Source of the DNA: an uncultured Bryobacteraceae bacterium
GTDB lineage: Bacteria > Acidobacteriota > Terriglobia > Bryobacterales > Bryobacteraceae
NCBI GenBank assembly: GCA_937920635.1
Contig: CAKZUE010000004.1
Span: forward strand, 57,156 to 121,155
DNA: 64,000 nucleotides
Direction: 5' to 3'
The notes beneath the pieces were generated by a model. The model searched no databases, had not been told where the DNA came from, and worked only from the letters and a program-made list of their open reading frames with translations. Shown here one piece after another: positions 41,686-50,783 of the stretch. Position 1 is the first letter of the stretch; every line of letters starts with the position of its first letter. A program made the translations under genes and the position numbers.

Positions 41686-42939
41686 ATGCGGGTTCACGTC
41701 GAACTGAGAGAGAATGTGCAAATGGCCGTGGATGCGGTGTGGAGCCACCGTTTCCGCAGCGCGCTGACGATTCTGGGCATCGTCATCGGCATTTGCACGG
41801 TGGTCACGATCGGCAGCATCACCAGCGGATTGCGGCAAGGAATTGTGACGTTTTTCGCGGAATTCGGGCCGGACAATATTTTCCTCAACCGGTTTGACCG
41901 CGATCCGAACGCGCCCGGTTCGCCAAAAGAACTGAAGCGCAAGCCCATTCTGCCTGAATACGCCGCGCTCATCAAGGACAACATCCGCGCGGTGGAAGAC
42001 GTGGCTCTGGAATTGTTCATCTCGTCCGAGACCAGCGGTCTGCTGACGGCCAAAGTGCCCGGATTTGAGACGGACAATCTGATGCTGGTGGGGTTCAGCG
42101 CCAATGCGTTCGAAATTCAGCCGCGAGAACTGACGGAAGGGCGTTTTTACACGCCGCAGGAAGAGGCGCGGGCGGCGCGCGTGTGCGTGATCGGGCCGCT
42201 GGTGAAGCAGGCGCTGTTTCCCGATGGCAATGCGCTGGGCCGTACGATCACGGTGGCCGGCGCGGAGTATACCGTGGTCGGCGCCTTCGCCGAGGCCAAG
42301 GGCGGATTCTTCGGCCAGAACGGCCAGGACATGCAGATCGTGATCCCATACGAGACGGCGCGGCTGCGGTTCCCGACCGAGGAGCGGCTGATTCTGGTGG
42401 CGAAAGCGCGCCCCGGAATGCGGGAAGAAGCCTATGAAGAAATCCGGCAACTGCTGCGGCGGGTGCGGAAGACGCCTCCGGGGCTGCCGGACGATTTTGG
42501 GCTGTCGACGACCGATCAGATCATCAAGAGGCTGGACAGCATCCTGAGCATGGTGGTGCTGGTCTCCATCGGGCTGGCAAGCCTGGGGTTGATGGTGGGC
42601 GGCATCGGAGTGATGAACATCATGCTGGTCTCGGTGACGGAGCGCACGAAGGAGATTGGCGTGCGCAAAGCGATCGGGGCGCGCAAGTTCGATATCGTGG
42701 TGCAGTTCCTGACGGAGGCGGTGACACTGGCAGGCATTGGCGGTGTGGCGGGCATCGTGTTCGCCTCGCTGGCGACGATGCTGGTGGGCAAGCTGGTGCC
42801 GGCGCTGGCGGCGCCCATGCCGGGCTGGGCGGTGGCCATGGGATTTCTGGTTTCCGTGGGCGTGGGGATTTTCTTCGGCACCTGGCCGGCGATGAAAGCG
42901 GCGAACCTGGATCCGGTGGAAGCGCTGCGGTATGAGTGA
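41686..42939 (+). CDS. MacB-type ABC permease 2
   Basis: A 417-residue paralogue of the preceding gene with the same layout: a first TM (LTILGIVIGICTVVTIGSI), a periplasmic MacB domain, and three TMs at the end with NIMLVSVTERTKEIGVRKAI and ANLDPVEALRYE. The two probably form a heterodimeric permease. MacB-type systems export peptides, toxins or lipoproteins with an adaptor and an OEP. Neither partner nor ATP-binding subunit is adjacent, so they must be supplied from elsewhere. Confidence 0.9.
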   Translation: MRVHVELRENVQMAVDAVWSHRFRSALTILGIVIGICTVVTIGSITSGLRQGIVTFFAEFGPDNIFLNRFDRDPNAPGSPKELKRKPILPEYAALIKDNIRAVEDVALELFISSETSGLLTAKVPGFETDNLMLVGFSANAFEIQPRELTEGRFYTPQEEARAARVCVIGPLVKQALFPDGNALGRTITVAGAEYTVVGAFAEAKGGFFGQNGQDMQIVIPYETARLRFPTEERLILVAKARPGMREEAYEEIRQLLRRVRKTPPGLPDDFGLSTTDQIIKRLDSILSMVVLVSIGLASLGLMVGGIGVMNIMLVSVTERTKEIGVRKAIGARKFDIVVQFLTEAVTLAGIGGVAGIVFASLATMLVGKLVPALAAPMPGWAVAMGFLVSVGVGIFFGTWPAMKAANLDPVEALRYE

Positions 42940-43125
42940 AAGGCGAGGATTGCCGCGAACGCTCGCGTTGTACCGCCGGCGCCCCGTTGAACTGCATTCC
43001 GTGCAGTCATGAGCTATCTGTAGCGGAAGGCAGCAAGAACCGCTTCAGCCGGCCAATCCAGCAGCCCATGGTGCGCCGCTACGTTCCACATGAAGTTGTG
43101 GAGCCCATAGCCGAGCGCGGACAGC

Positions 43126-43156
43126 AAAAGGGGTATTGTGTTCCTGTCCCCTTTTT
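43126..43156. terminator. Hairpin with A/T flanks (bidirectional terminator or RAYT-type repeat)
   Basis: AAAAGGGG at 43126-43133 pairs with CCCCTTTT at 43148-43155 around a 14-nt loop. A-runs and T-runs lie outside, so it could end both the permease pair and the convergent S9 gene, whose stop codon it touches. The reverse-strand text GGGGACAGGAACAC also resembles repeats often seen beside REP-associated transposases. Confidence 0.6.
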
Positions 43157-45815
43157 ATGGTTCGAGTTCGGCGGTGAGTTTGGCGCCGCCCATCTGGGGC
43201 ATCACGGCTTCGATTTTGACGGGGCGGCGTTCCTTCCTGGCCACGAAGAGCGTTTGTTTCCCCGGCGAGCCGTCTGCGGGCTCGATCTCGACGCGCCAAC
43301 AGTCGAATGTGCCGGCGGGAACCGTGACGGACTCCGAGCCGGTCACCTTCAGCCAAAAGAGCTTCGTCTGCTGCGTTTGCAGGTCCAGCGTGCGATAGGA
43401 AACCGAATAGCCTTCCGCCAGCGGCAACGCGGCCAGCACCAGGGCCGAGCCGGCGCCATCGGCGAACAGCGGCCCTTCCAGCGCGATGTCAATGGCGCGG
43501 CTCTGCGCTCCCATCTGCATCTTGCCGGTGGCCTTGCCGCCCTCGATGCCGACCTCGATTTGCATCGGGCCCTGCTTCAGGGTGCGCTTCCGGACGGCGA
43601 ATGTTTCGCTGTCGAGCAGCGTCACGTCGGTAGCCTCTCCCATGGGTGTCTGCATGGTGTCGGTGGCTCGCCAGCCTTCCGGCGTCTGCTCGATCACGGA
43701 TTTCATCTGAAGCGAGATGGTCTGCGGGCCGGCCTCGATCCGGGCCTTGAACGAGTGGGGCTGCGTGGAGGGCGGGGCTGCCAGCGAGGGCAGGGAAGCG
43801 GTGGGGGCGGGCATCGACGGGAGCTTGACCGTAGACGGGTCGACCGTGATCTCTTTCAACCGCTTATCGACGTCCGGCGTCATCGACTCCTGGAAGCGCC
43901 CGCCGACGTGTTTGGCCAGGAATTTCTCCACCGCGGCGATCATGGCGAGATTGTTGATGGGGCGCGCGAAACCGTGGCCTTCGTCGTCCGCCACGAGATA
44001 CTCAACGGGGAACTTGCGGTCGCGCAGCGCAATGACGATCTGGTCAGACTCGCGCTTCTTCACGCGCGGATCGTTGGCGCCCTGCACGACCATCAGCGGC
44101 GTGCGGATCTTTTGGGCGGAGAACAGCGGCGATTGGCGTTCGAGCTGAGCTTTGCCTTCGGGTTTGGTCGGATCGCCCATGCGCTCGTAGAACATCTTGC
44201 GGACAGGCTCCCAGTAGGGCGGGATGGAATCGAGCAGCGTGATCAGGTTCGATGGCGCCACAATGGCCACGCCGGCTGCGTACAGATCCGGGGTGAAGGC
44301 GACGCCCGCCAGCGTGGCGTAGCCGCCGTAACTGCCGCCCATAATGGCGACGCGCTTCGGGTCGGCGATGCCCTGTTCAATGAGATGCTTGACGCCCCAG
44401 GTGATGTCATCCTGCATCTTTTCGCCCCACTGCCGGTTGCCCGCGTTGAGGAACTGTTTGCCGTATCCGGTGGAGCCGCGGAAGTTCATCGACAGCACGG
44501 CGTATCCGCGGTTGGCGAGAAACTGATGCAGCGTGTTGTAGCCCCAGCCGTCGCGGGCCCACGGGCCGCCATGCGGCACAACAAGCAGTGGCAGGTTCTT
44601 CGCCGGGACGCCCTTGGGCAGAGTGAGGTACGCAGGGATCTCCAGGCCGTCGGAAGACTTGTAGCGGATGGGCTTCATTTCCGCCAGCGCCTCGCGGGGC
44701 AGCTTCTCGCGGAACTTGAACTGGAGAGACAGGCGGCGCGTCCTGCGGTCGAAGACGAAGGTCTGGCCGGGGTCGGTGTCCCTGCTGGCGTTGATCACGA
44801 ACCGGCTCTCGTCGGCCGTACGCGGGCCGAAGTTGATCCGGTAGCCGGGCAACTGTTTCTGAAGCCACCGGTAATCGGCTTCAAATGATTTGTCTTTCCA
44901 GTAAATCCTCTCGCGATCGTCCTCGTAAATGGTGGCGACCAGCCGGTTGCTCACGTCGGAGAAAATGGCGCCGGTGAAGTCGACCCGGTTGAGCGGATCC
45001 TTCTCGACGAGCGCCGCCTGTCCCGTGGCCGGGTCCATGAGCATGAGCTGGGAGAGGTTCAGATCGCCGGCGTCGGTGATGAAGTAGAACTTCGTGTTGG
45101 TCTCGTCGAAGCGCACGGGCTGGCAGGTTTCCAGCACCGAGCAGGAGTAGATTTTCGTGAAGCCCTTCTCGTCGGCGCGCAGAAATTCGGTGTCGCCGTT
45201 GTCGGCCGAGCGGGTGGCCAGGCGCGGCTGCGCCTTGTGATCGAAGACCCAGCCGGTGATGCGGTCCGTGTTCTGGCGAAGCAGGGTCTTCTCGCCGGTG
45301 GCGAGGTCCAGCTTGTAGAGGTCGTGCCAGGCTGCGTCGCGGTCGTTGAGGCCGATGTAGATGTGCGCGGGGTCGGACTTGGGTACTTCATAGATGATGG
45401 CGCGCGCGCCCCTGGCGTTGGTCAGGTTGCGCGAGAAGGGCGTCTGCGCTCCGGCAGGCGGGGCTTCGGCCGGATTGACGGCGTAGACATTGAAGTTCTC
45501 GTCTCCGTCCTGGTCCTTGACATAGAGGATGAACTTCGAGTCGCGGGACCAGAAATAGGCCGGGATGGGGCGCTTGGTTTCCGCAGTGACCGGACGCGCG
45601 GCGGAGAAGGGTTCTTCCGCCTTTTTCACCCAAATGTTGCGCGCGCCCTGGAAGGGCTTGAGAAACGAGATAAAGCGGCCGTCGGGCGAGATCTGCGCCC
45701 CGGCGATCTCCACTTCGCCGAAAAACAGATCGCGGTCGATCAGCGGTGGCAGTTGAGCCGGCAGCGGCGCGGCGAGCAGAGTGCACAGCAGCAGGCATGC
45801 GGACGAGTGTCTCAT
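43155..45815 (-). CDS. Secreted S9 peptidase with extra C-terminal domain
   Basis: An 886-residue exported prolyl oligopeptidase-family enzyme. A signal peptide (CLLLCTLLAAPLPAQ) precedes a beta-propeller (about 30-390) and the alpha/beta-hydrolase domain with Ser495 (GGSYGGYA), Asp582 (GANDPR) and His614 (DEGHGF). Unusually, about 220 residues follow the catalytic domain: a Pro/Ala linker (KLPSMPAPTASLPS) and a beta-rich DUF3108-like part with SVTVPAGTFDCWRVEIEP. AAGGAGAT lies about 11 bases upstream of the ATG. Confidence 0.9.
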   Translation of the reverse strand: MRHSSACLLLCTLLAAPLPAQLPPLIDRDLFFGEVEIAGAQISPDGRFISFLKPFQGARNIWVKKAEEPFSAARPVTAETKRPIPAYFWSRDSKFILYVKDQDGDENFNVYAVNPAEAPPAGAQTPFSRNLTNARGARAIIYEVPKSDPAHIYIGLNDRDAAWHDLYKLDLATGEKTLLRQNTDRITGWVFDHKAQPRLATRSADNGDTEFLRADEKGFTKIYSCSVLETCQPVRFDETNTKFYFITDAGDLNLSQLMLMDPATGQAALVEKDPLNRVDFTGAIFSDVSNRLVATIYEDDRERIYWKDKSFEADYRWLQKQLPGYRINFGPRTADESRFVINASRDTDPGQTFVFDRRTRRLSLQFKFREKLPREALAEMKPIRYKSSDGLEIPAYLTLPKGVPAKNLPLLVVPHGGPWARDGWGYNTLHQFLANRGYAVLSMNFRGSTGYGKQFLNAGNRQWGEKMQDDITWGVKHLIEQGIADPKRVAIMGGSYGGYATLAGVAFTPDLYAAGVAIVAPSNLITLLDSIPPYWEPVRKMFYERMGDPTKPEGKAQLERQSPLFSAQKIRTPLMVVQGANDPRVKKRESDQIVIALRDRKFPVEYLVADDEGHGFARPINNLAMIAAVEKFLAKHVGGRFQESMTPDVDKRLKEITVDPSTVKLPSMPAPTASLPSLAAPPSTQPHSFKARIEAGPQTISLQMKSVIEQTPEGWRATDTMQTPMGEATDVTLLDSETFAVRKRTLKQGPMQIEVGIEGGKATGKMQMGAQSRAIDIALEGPLFADGAGSALVLAALPLAEGYSVSYRTLDLQTQQTKLFWLKVTGSESVTVPAGTFDCWRVEIEPADGSPGKQTLFVARKERRPVKIEAVMPQMGGAKLTAELEP

Positions 45816-45993
45816 GGCGGACAGGATCTCCTTGCTCTGAACGGCGTCAGGCTATCATGCTCCCATACGCGAAGGACGGCCCGGTTGTTCCCGGTTTTCG
45901 GCGGGCCGGAAGGGCCGGAGGGGCGGGATTCCCGCCAGGATGCGGGCGATGACTGCCGCCGATTCTTTTCACAGGTGCGCCGGACGCCCCCTG

Positions 45994-46392
45994 TCAGATT
46001 CCCAGGCGGGCGAGGAGATCTTCGGCGTGACCGGCTGCCACGCGGATGGGCGCCTGCATGGCGGCCGGGTCCGGGCGTTCGTCGAACGCCTCGAACAGCG
46101 CCATCTTGGCGATGGCGTAACGCTCGTTTTCGGCCAGCGGACGGCCGTGCTTCGCCGTCCAGGCGTCAACCGCGCGGTCTTCCACGAAAACCTCGAGCTG
46201 GAACCACGCCTTGCGGTCCGCGCTCACGGTGAACACATGGCAACGGCAGCCGCCCTCATCGCGGAAACCTTCGTAGAAGTACTCGTAGGAGTAGCCGCTG
46301 GCGGCCGAGTAATTCTTCTGTCGGCGCACGCCAGGCGTGCCGCGCAGCGGTTCGTGCGCCCGGCGCGAGAACAGGCTGCGCCACCAGTTCAT
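45994..46392 (-). CDS. Hypothetical protein
   Basis: A 132-residue protein with no signal peptide or TM. It begins MNWWRSLFSRRAHEP, then YSYEYFYEGFRDEGGCRCHV, FTVSADRKAWFQLEVFVED and ERYAIAKMALFEAFDERPDP. It appears to be a small alpha/beta domain of a type I associate with acidobacterial genomes, without known function. The ATG overlaps the stop of the DUF1080 gene by 4 bp, so the two are coupled. Confidence 0.7.
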   Translation of the reverse strand: MNWWRSLFSRRAHEPLRGTPGVRRQKNYSAASGYSYEYFYEGFRDEGGCRCHVFTVSADRKAWFQLEVFVEDRAVDAWTAKHGRPLAENERYAIAKMALFEAFDERPDPAAMQAPIRVAAGHAEDLLARLGI

Positions 46393-47174
46393 TTCCTCTG
46401 GCTCCGCGGCAGCGGGTGCAGTTCGACCTTGCGCACGAAGATCTCGGCGCCCTCGCTCTGGATCTGGATCTTGCCCTGGCGGTGGCTGGAGTCAAACGCC
46501 TGATTCACGATCCGGCCATTCAGGTAGAACGTCAGGCTGCCGCCGCGGGCGAGGATCTCGCTGCGGTTCCACTGGCCCACGGGCTTTTCGACGTCGCCTG
46601 CGCCGCGGAAGCCGAGCCTGTCCTGCCACTGCATGTCGCGCCCGTACCAGTTGATGCGCCCCTGATCGCGGGTGACCCGTTCCGCGCCGGGCTTCCAGTA
46701 AAGCTGCCCGTCGGAGCGTTTCTCGGCCTCGACCGTCACGCGCGGTCGAGCGGCGCCGCGCACGAGGATCAGGTCGCCGGTGCCGCCCTCGATGATCTGG
46801 TATTCGATCGACTCCAGCCACCCGTTGCCCGCCGCGCCGTCTTCGCCGGTTCCGTGGAGAAGGATACCGCTGTCGCGGGCGTTCTGTTCACGTGGCGGCC
46901 ATGTTTTCGAGCCCCACTTCCACTCCACCACCAGGCGGTAGTCGGCGTACTCCTGCTCCGTAGTCAGCCCGCCCCAGGCTTCGCCGGAGATGCGGATCAT
47001 CCCGTTCCGGACCGTGAAGACGCCCTTCGGGTCCTCGCGCCCGGTGTCCTTGAGGGACACGTAGAAGTTGGCCAGATCCCGCCCGTTGTAGAGCACGATC
47101 TTTTTCGCCGGGCGCACCGGTTCGCCAGCGAAAACCAGGCCGGGAACCAACAACCAGAGCAGGGCGGAACGCAT
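46389..47174 (-). CDS. Secreted DUF1080 (3-keto-disaccharide hydrolase-type) protein
   Basis: A 261-residue exported protein with a signal peptide (MRSALLWLLVPGLVFA). The DUF1080/LamG-like jelly roll shows LYNGRDLANFYVSL, GMIRISGEAWGGLTTEQEY, YRLVVEWKWG, DSGILLHGTGED, WLESIEYQIIEGG and GQWNRSEILARGGSLTFYLNGRIVN. Members hydrolyse 3-keto glycosides or bind glycans. Possible starts are 47186 and 47174; the second begins the signal peptide. The 5' ends of this gene and the divergent DUF309 gene nearly touch. Confidence 0.9.
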   Translation of the reverse strand: MRSALLWLLVPGLVFAGEPVRPAKKIVLYNGRDLANFYVSLKDTGREDPKGVFTVRNGMIRISGEAWGGLTTEQEYADYRLVVEWKWGSKTWPPREQNARDSGILLHGTGEDGAAGNGWLESIEYQIIEGGTGDLILVRGAARPRVTVEAEKRSDGQLYWKPGAERVTRDQGRINWYGRDMQWQDRLGFRGAGDVEKPVGQWNRSEILARGGSLTFYLNGRIVNQAFDSSHRQGKIQIQSEGAEIFVRKVELHPLPRSQRK

Positions 47175-47184
47175 CAGTCCTATC

Positions 47185-47532
47185 ATGGCGGAACCCGGCC
47201 GGCTGCTGCAGCGGGGCATCGATCTGTTCAACGAAGGGCGCTATTACGAGGCGCACGAAGAATTGGAATCGGAGTGGAACCGGGCCGCGCGGGCGGAGCG
47301 CTTCTTCGTGCAGGCGCTCGTCCACTGCGCCGTAGCGTGGCACCATGCCACGCATGGAAATCTCAAGGGAGCCGTTCTCCAGGCGCGGCGCGCGATGCGG
47401 AAGCTGGCGGGCTACCTGCCCGAGCACGAGGGGCTCGATACGCTCGCGTTGCTCGGGCAACTGCACGCATGGCTGGAAGCCTGGCAAAGCGGGGCCGGCG
47501 CGGCTCCGGGTACAATCGGCGTGAAGCGATGA
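47185..47532 (+). CDS. DUF309 family protein
   Basis: A 115-residue helical protein. It shows the DUF309 signature: GIDLFNEGRYYEAHEELESE with W, then FVQALVHCAVAWHHATHGNLKGAVLQ, ARRAMRKLAGYLP. It is soluble and of unknown function. It heads a plus-strand run: the next ATG overlaps its stop by 4 bp. The start codon overlaps the alternative start of the divergent DUF1080 gene, leaving almost no room for a promoter, so its promoter must lie in that gene's 5' region. Confidence 0.88.
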   Translation: MAEPGRLLQRGIDLFNEGRYYEAHEELESEWNRAARAERFFVQALVHCAVAWHHATHGNLKGAVLQARRAMRKLAGYLPEHEGLDTLALLGQLHAWLEAWQSGAGAAPGTIGVKR

Positions 47533-48308
47533 AGCTCTGGGCCGCTCTCCTGCTGCTTCAGGCCGCGCCGCCGCCCGCGGCGGCGCAGATCCAGCCGCCG
47601 GTGTGCGGCGACTCGGAGATCGCTGAATTCGGCCTGGAGTGCTCCGTCCGCGATGCCTGCACCCTGTTCCTGGAACTGGCAGCGGTGGAGCCGGCAGGCG
47701 GGCGCCTGTTTGTGACGGGCAATTTCCATACAGGCGCTGCGACGCTGTGGTCTCTTCTGCTGATGAGCGAAGACGAGGGACGCACGTGGTCGGAGCCGCA
47801 CGCGCGGCTGCGCGGCATCGCGCTTGATGACATCCAGTTTGTGGACGCCGAGACCGGCTGGGTTTCGGGGCATATTGTCGGCGCATTGCCGCGCGATCCG
47901 TTCCTGCTGAAAACGACAGACGGCGGCAAAACATGGCGGCGCATTCCTGTTCTGGAAGAATCTTCTTACGGCGCCATCGACTCGTTCCGGTTCGAATCGC
48001 GCGCGCAGGGCGTGCTGTTCCTGCAACGCCGCGGCGAGCCGCGCCAGCGCTATCAGCGGTGGGAGACGATGACGGGGGGCGAATCGTGGATGCTGCGCGA
48101 AGCCGGTCCCAGGCCGTTCCCGCCCCTGAAGCCGCGCGCCACCGGATGGCGCATCCGCACCGACGTGCGCGCGCAGCAATATCTGGTGGAGCGCTCGACG
48201 GAGAAAGGCTACGCGGTGGCGGCGCGTTTTCCGGTGCGGTTTGGCGAGTGCAAACCCGCGCCCGAGCCGCAGGAACCTCCGCCCGCGCCCGAGAACCCAC
48301 GGCCATGA
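47529..48308 (+). CDS. Secreted Ycf48/BNR-repeat-like protein
   Basis: A 259-residue protein with a signal peptide (MKLWAALLLLQAAPPPAAAQ). The beta-propeller-type body carries Asp-box motifs (MSEDEGRTWSEP, KTTDGGKTWRRI, and a weaker MTGGESWML). These match sialidase/Ycf48 propellers. It has only about three blades' worth of motifs, so it is a short or partial propeller. A proline-rich C-terminus ends it. It overlaps DUF309 and hyuB by 4 bp each, so all three are coupled, though no shared pathway is apparent. Confidence 0.75.
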   Translation: MKLWAALLLLQAAPPPAAAQIQPPVCGDSEIAEFGLECSVRDACTLFLELAAVEPAGGRLFVTGNFHTGAATLWSLLLMSEDEGRTWSEPHARLRGIALDDIQFVDAETGWVSGHIVGALPRDPFLLKTTDGGKTWRRIPVLEESSYGAIDSFRFESRAQGVLFLQRRGEPRQRYQRWETMTGGESWMLREAGPRPFPPLKPRATGWRIRTDVRAQQYLVERSTEKGYAVAARFPVRFGECKPAPEPQEPPPAPENPRP

Positions 48309-49876
48309 AGGACGCCAGCAGGGACGCCGTCGAACTCGAATTCTTCCGCCAGCTTCTCGTTTCGATTCCGGAAGAGATGGGCGCGGTGCTGCGGCGCACG
48401 GCGTTTTCGGCCAACATCAAGGAACGCCGTGATTACTCCTGCGCGCTGTACGATGCGCGCGGCGAGACGGTGGCCATGGGCGATCACATGCCGGTGCATC
48501 TCGGGGCGATGCCGCTCAGCGTGCGCGCCGTGCTCGAGGCGATCGAGCTGCGCCCCGGTGATGTGGCCATCGTCAACGATCCCTTCCGCGGCGGGACGCA
48601 CCTGCCCGACATCACCGCCGTGTCTGGCGTGTGGATCGGAGGCGGCGAGCCCGCCTTCTACGTCGCTTCGCGGGCGCACCATGCTGACGTCGGCGGCATG
48701 AGCCCGGGGTCGATGCCGCTGGCGCGCGAAATCTACCAGGAGGGGCTGCGCATTCCGCCCGTGCTCCTGGCGCGCGAGGGGCGGATCGATGCGGGAATCC
48801 TGAATACGATCCTGGCCAACGTGCGCACGCCGGAAGAGCGCGAGGGCGACCTGCTGGCGCAGTGGATGGCCATGCGGCGCGGCATTCAGCGCATCGAGGA
48901 GGCGGCTGCGGCGTTCGGGGTGGAGCGGCTGAACCGCAACATCGCGGCGCTGCGGCAATATGCGGCGGCGATGATGCGCGCCTGCCTGGCTGCGTTGCCT
49001 GAAGGGCGGTACGAGTTCGAAGATTTTCTCGACGAGGGCGAGCGGGTCCGCGCCGTCATTGCGTTGAACCGCCGCCGCGCGGTGATCGATTTCACCGGCA
49101 CGTCGCCGCAGGCGGCGGCGCCGGTCAACGCCAATCATGCCATCACGCTGGCTGCGGTGTTCTACGTGTTCCGCTGCCTGCTGGGCGAAGACGTGCCGGC
49201 CAACGCGGGGCTGCTGGAGCCGATCGAGGTGATCGCGCCGCCGGGCACGCTGGTCAACGCGCTGCCGCCTGCCGCCATGGCGGCAGGCAACGTGGAGACG
49301 TCGCAGCGCATCACCGATGTGCTGCTGGGCGCGCTGGCGCAGGCCGTGCCGGATAGGATTCCGGCTGCGTCGCAGGGCACGATGAACAATCTCAGCTTTG
49401 GCGGAGCGGGTTTCGCCTGGTATGAGACGATCGCCGGCGGCATGGGCGCATCCGCCCGCGCGGACGGACAGAGCGGTGTGCACACGCATATGACGAATTC
49501 CTGGAACACGCCGGTGGAGGCGTTTGAGCAGGCGTTTCCCGTGCTGGTGCGGCAGTATCGGATCCGGCGCGGCTCGGGCGGGCGCGGGCGGCATCGGGGA
49601 GGCGACGGAATCGTGCGCGAGTTCGAGTTCCGCGCGCCGGCGGAGGTGACGATCCTTTCCGACCGGCGCGTGCGCCCGCCGTATGGGCTCGCCGGCGGCG
49701 AGCCGGGCAGGCTTGGGCGCAACGTCCTGATCCGCTACGGACGGGCGAAGAGACTGCCGGGCAAAGTGCGCTTCGATGCCGTGCCGGGCGATCGGCTGCG
49801 GATCGAGACGCCGGGCGGGGGCGGGTATGGAAAACGTGAAGGGATCGGCCTAAGAAACGAAAAGCCCCGCCGCTGA
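48305..49876 (+). CDS. hyuB: Hydantoinase B/oxoprolinase-type protein
   Basis: A 523-residue HyuB (N-methylhydantoinase/5-oxoprolinase beta subunit) that normally works with HyuA to hydrolyse cyclic amides using ATP. Family motifs: [125 protein letters not shown] and ETPGGGGYG. No hyuA lies beside it. Its stop codon is inside the loop of the terminator hairpin. Confidence 0.92.
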   Translation: MKDASRDAVELEFFRQLLVSIPEEMGAVLRRTAFSANIKERRDYSCALYDARGETVAMGDHMPVHLGAMPLSVRAVLEAIELRPGDVAIVNDPFRGGTHLPDITAVSGVWIGGGEPAFYVASRAHHADVGGMSPGSMPLAREIYQEGLRIPPVLLAREGRIDAGILNTILANVRTPEEREGDLLAQWMAMRRGIQRIEEAAAAFGVERLNRNIAALRQYAAAMMRACLAALPEGRYEFEDFLDEGERVRAVIALNRRRAVIDFTGTSPQAAAPVNANHAITLAAVFYVFRCLLGEDVPANAGLLEPIEVIAPPGTLVNALPPAAMAAGNVETSQRITDVLLGALAQAVPDRIPAASQGTMNNLSFGGAGFAWYETIAGGMGASARADGQSGVHTHMTNSWNTPVEAFEQAFPVLVRQYRIRRGSGGRGRHRGGDGIVREFEFRAPAEVTILSDRRVRPPYGLAGGEPGRLGRNVLIRYGRAKRLPGKVRFDAVPGDRLRIETPGGGGYGKREGIGLRNEKPRR

Positions 49877-49889
49877 GGACGGGGCTTTT
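49860..49889. terminator. Bidirectional intrinsic terminator
   Basis: AAAAGCCCCG (49860-49869) pairs with CGGGGCTTTT (49880-49889) around a 10-nt loop. A/T runs at both sides let it stop hyuB transcription and the convergent PEP-CTERM gene. The hyuB TGA lies in the loop. Confidence 0.85.
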
Positions 49890-49922
49890 CGGATGACTGC
49901 GGCGCAGCGCCGCTGTGGGCTT

Positions 49923-50558
49923 CTATTGACGGGACGCCCGCATGCGGCGCAACAGGCCAAGGCCGATCAGGCCCGCGCCGAGAAGGACGTAGGTGCCGGG
50001 TTCGGGCACGACCTGGGCCTCCCCGCCATACAGCACACCGAAGGGACCGCCGGCGCGCTGGTAGGCCCGGATCTCGAGCCAGGCTGCCCCACTGAAGTCG
50101 ACAGGTATCCAACCGGAAGTCCAGCTTTCATTGGGCTGGCAGCCGATGGGGCCTGCCGCGCAAGCGCTGTCCTGAATCGGATTGGCGGCCTTCAAAAGCA
50201 GCCCAGTGGGATTGGCGTTGTCATACAAGTACACGTCCGCCGTGTCGTCGGCGAAGACGGTTACGTTGACCGAACCCGTCCAAGCGGGCAGCCACTCGGT
50301 GAAGATGGCGGTCGGGGTGCCTGGGATTGTCGTATTTGCCGGGCTGATCGCTCCCCCGCCGACACCGGTGTTGGCGTATGAGATCCATGAGTAGGGCGAC
50401 AGGCTGCCCCATGCCGGATGCGGAGTGATCACCACGTTGCTTGCGGTCTGATTGTTGCCCTCGTTCACCAGGTCAGACCCAAACGGAATCACCGTTCCCC
50501 ACCCTGCCATCACGAACATGCTTGCCAGGACAAGCACTTTCAAAAGTCGGTTGTGCAT
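49923..50558 (-). CDS. PEP-CTERM sorted secreted protein
   Basis: A 211-residue exported protein with an N-terminal signal (LLKVLVLASMFVMAGWG) and a textbook PEP-CTERM tail: VPEPGTYVLLGAGLIGLGLL then RRMRASRQ. Such tails are processed by the exosortase system coupled to exopolysaccharide production. The mature domain (GSDLVNEGNN, PHPAWGSL, WISYANTGVG, FADDTADVYLYD, CAAGPIGCQP) is beta-rich and shared with the next gene. AAGGAGG precedes the ATG at 50558. No exosortase gene lies in the window. Confidence 0.9.
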   Translation of the reverse strand: MHNRLLKVLVLASMFVMAGWGTVIPFGSDLVNEGNNQTASNVVITPHPAWGSLSPYSWISYANTGVGGGAISPANTTIPGTPTAIFTEWLPAWTGSVNVTVFADDTADVYLYDNANPTGLLLKAANPIQDSACAAGPIGCQPNESWTSGWIPVDFSGAAWLEIRAYQRAGGPFGVLYGGEAQVVPEPGTYVLLGAGLIGLGLLRRMRASRQ

Positions 50559-50679
50559 TCGAACTCCATCCTCCTTCGCGGGTACAGGGCGGACTTCGCT
50601 CTGTCCACTCCAATTGTCCGGGCCGCGCCTGAATCGCCCAATAGAACTTTGGCCGGGCGGGGTTCCAGACATAGGCCGG

Positions 50680-50697
50680 CTTCGTACCAGTACGAAG
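50680..50697. repeat. Inverted repeat between the PEP-CTERM paralogues
   Basis: CTTCGTAC (50680-50687) and GTACGAAG (50690-50697) are perfect 8-bp arms around CA, about 120 bp upstream of the PEP-CTERM start. It could be an operator for that gene or an RNA hairpin after the paralogue's stop; there is no T-run. Confidence 0.4.
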
Positions 50698-50783
50698 AAA
50701 GGCAACTGGAGCCTATCGAGGAGGCCGGGGGCTATGGGCTCCGGCGCTGGACGCCGCACGCGCTTGAGAGCAGCCTTCGGCGT

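Noticed and set aside
42936..44888. Plus-strand frame of 650 codons opposite the S9 peptidase
   Set aside because: It lies antisense to the catalytic domain with Ser495/Asp582/His614 and has no motifs of its own.
50559..50783. Sigma-54 (PrsR-type) promoter before the PEP-CTERM gene
   Set aside because: I looked for the TGGCAC-N5-TTGC pattern on the minus strand and found only poor matches.
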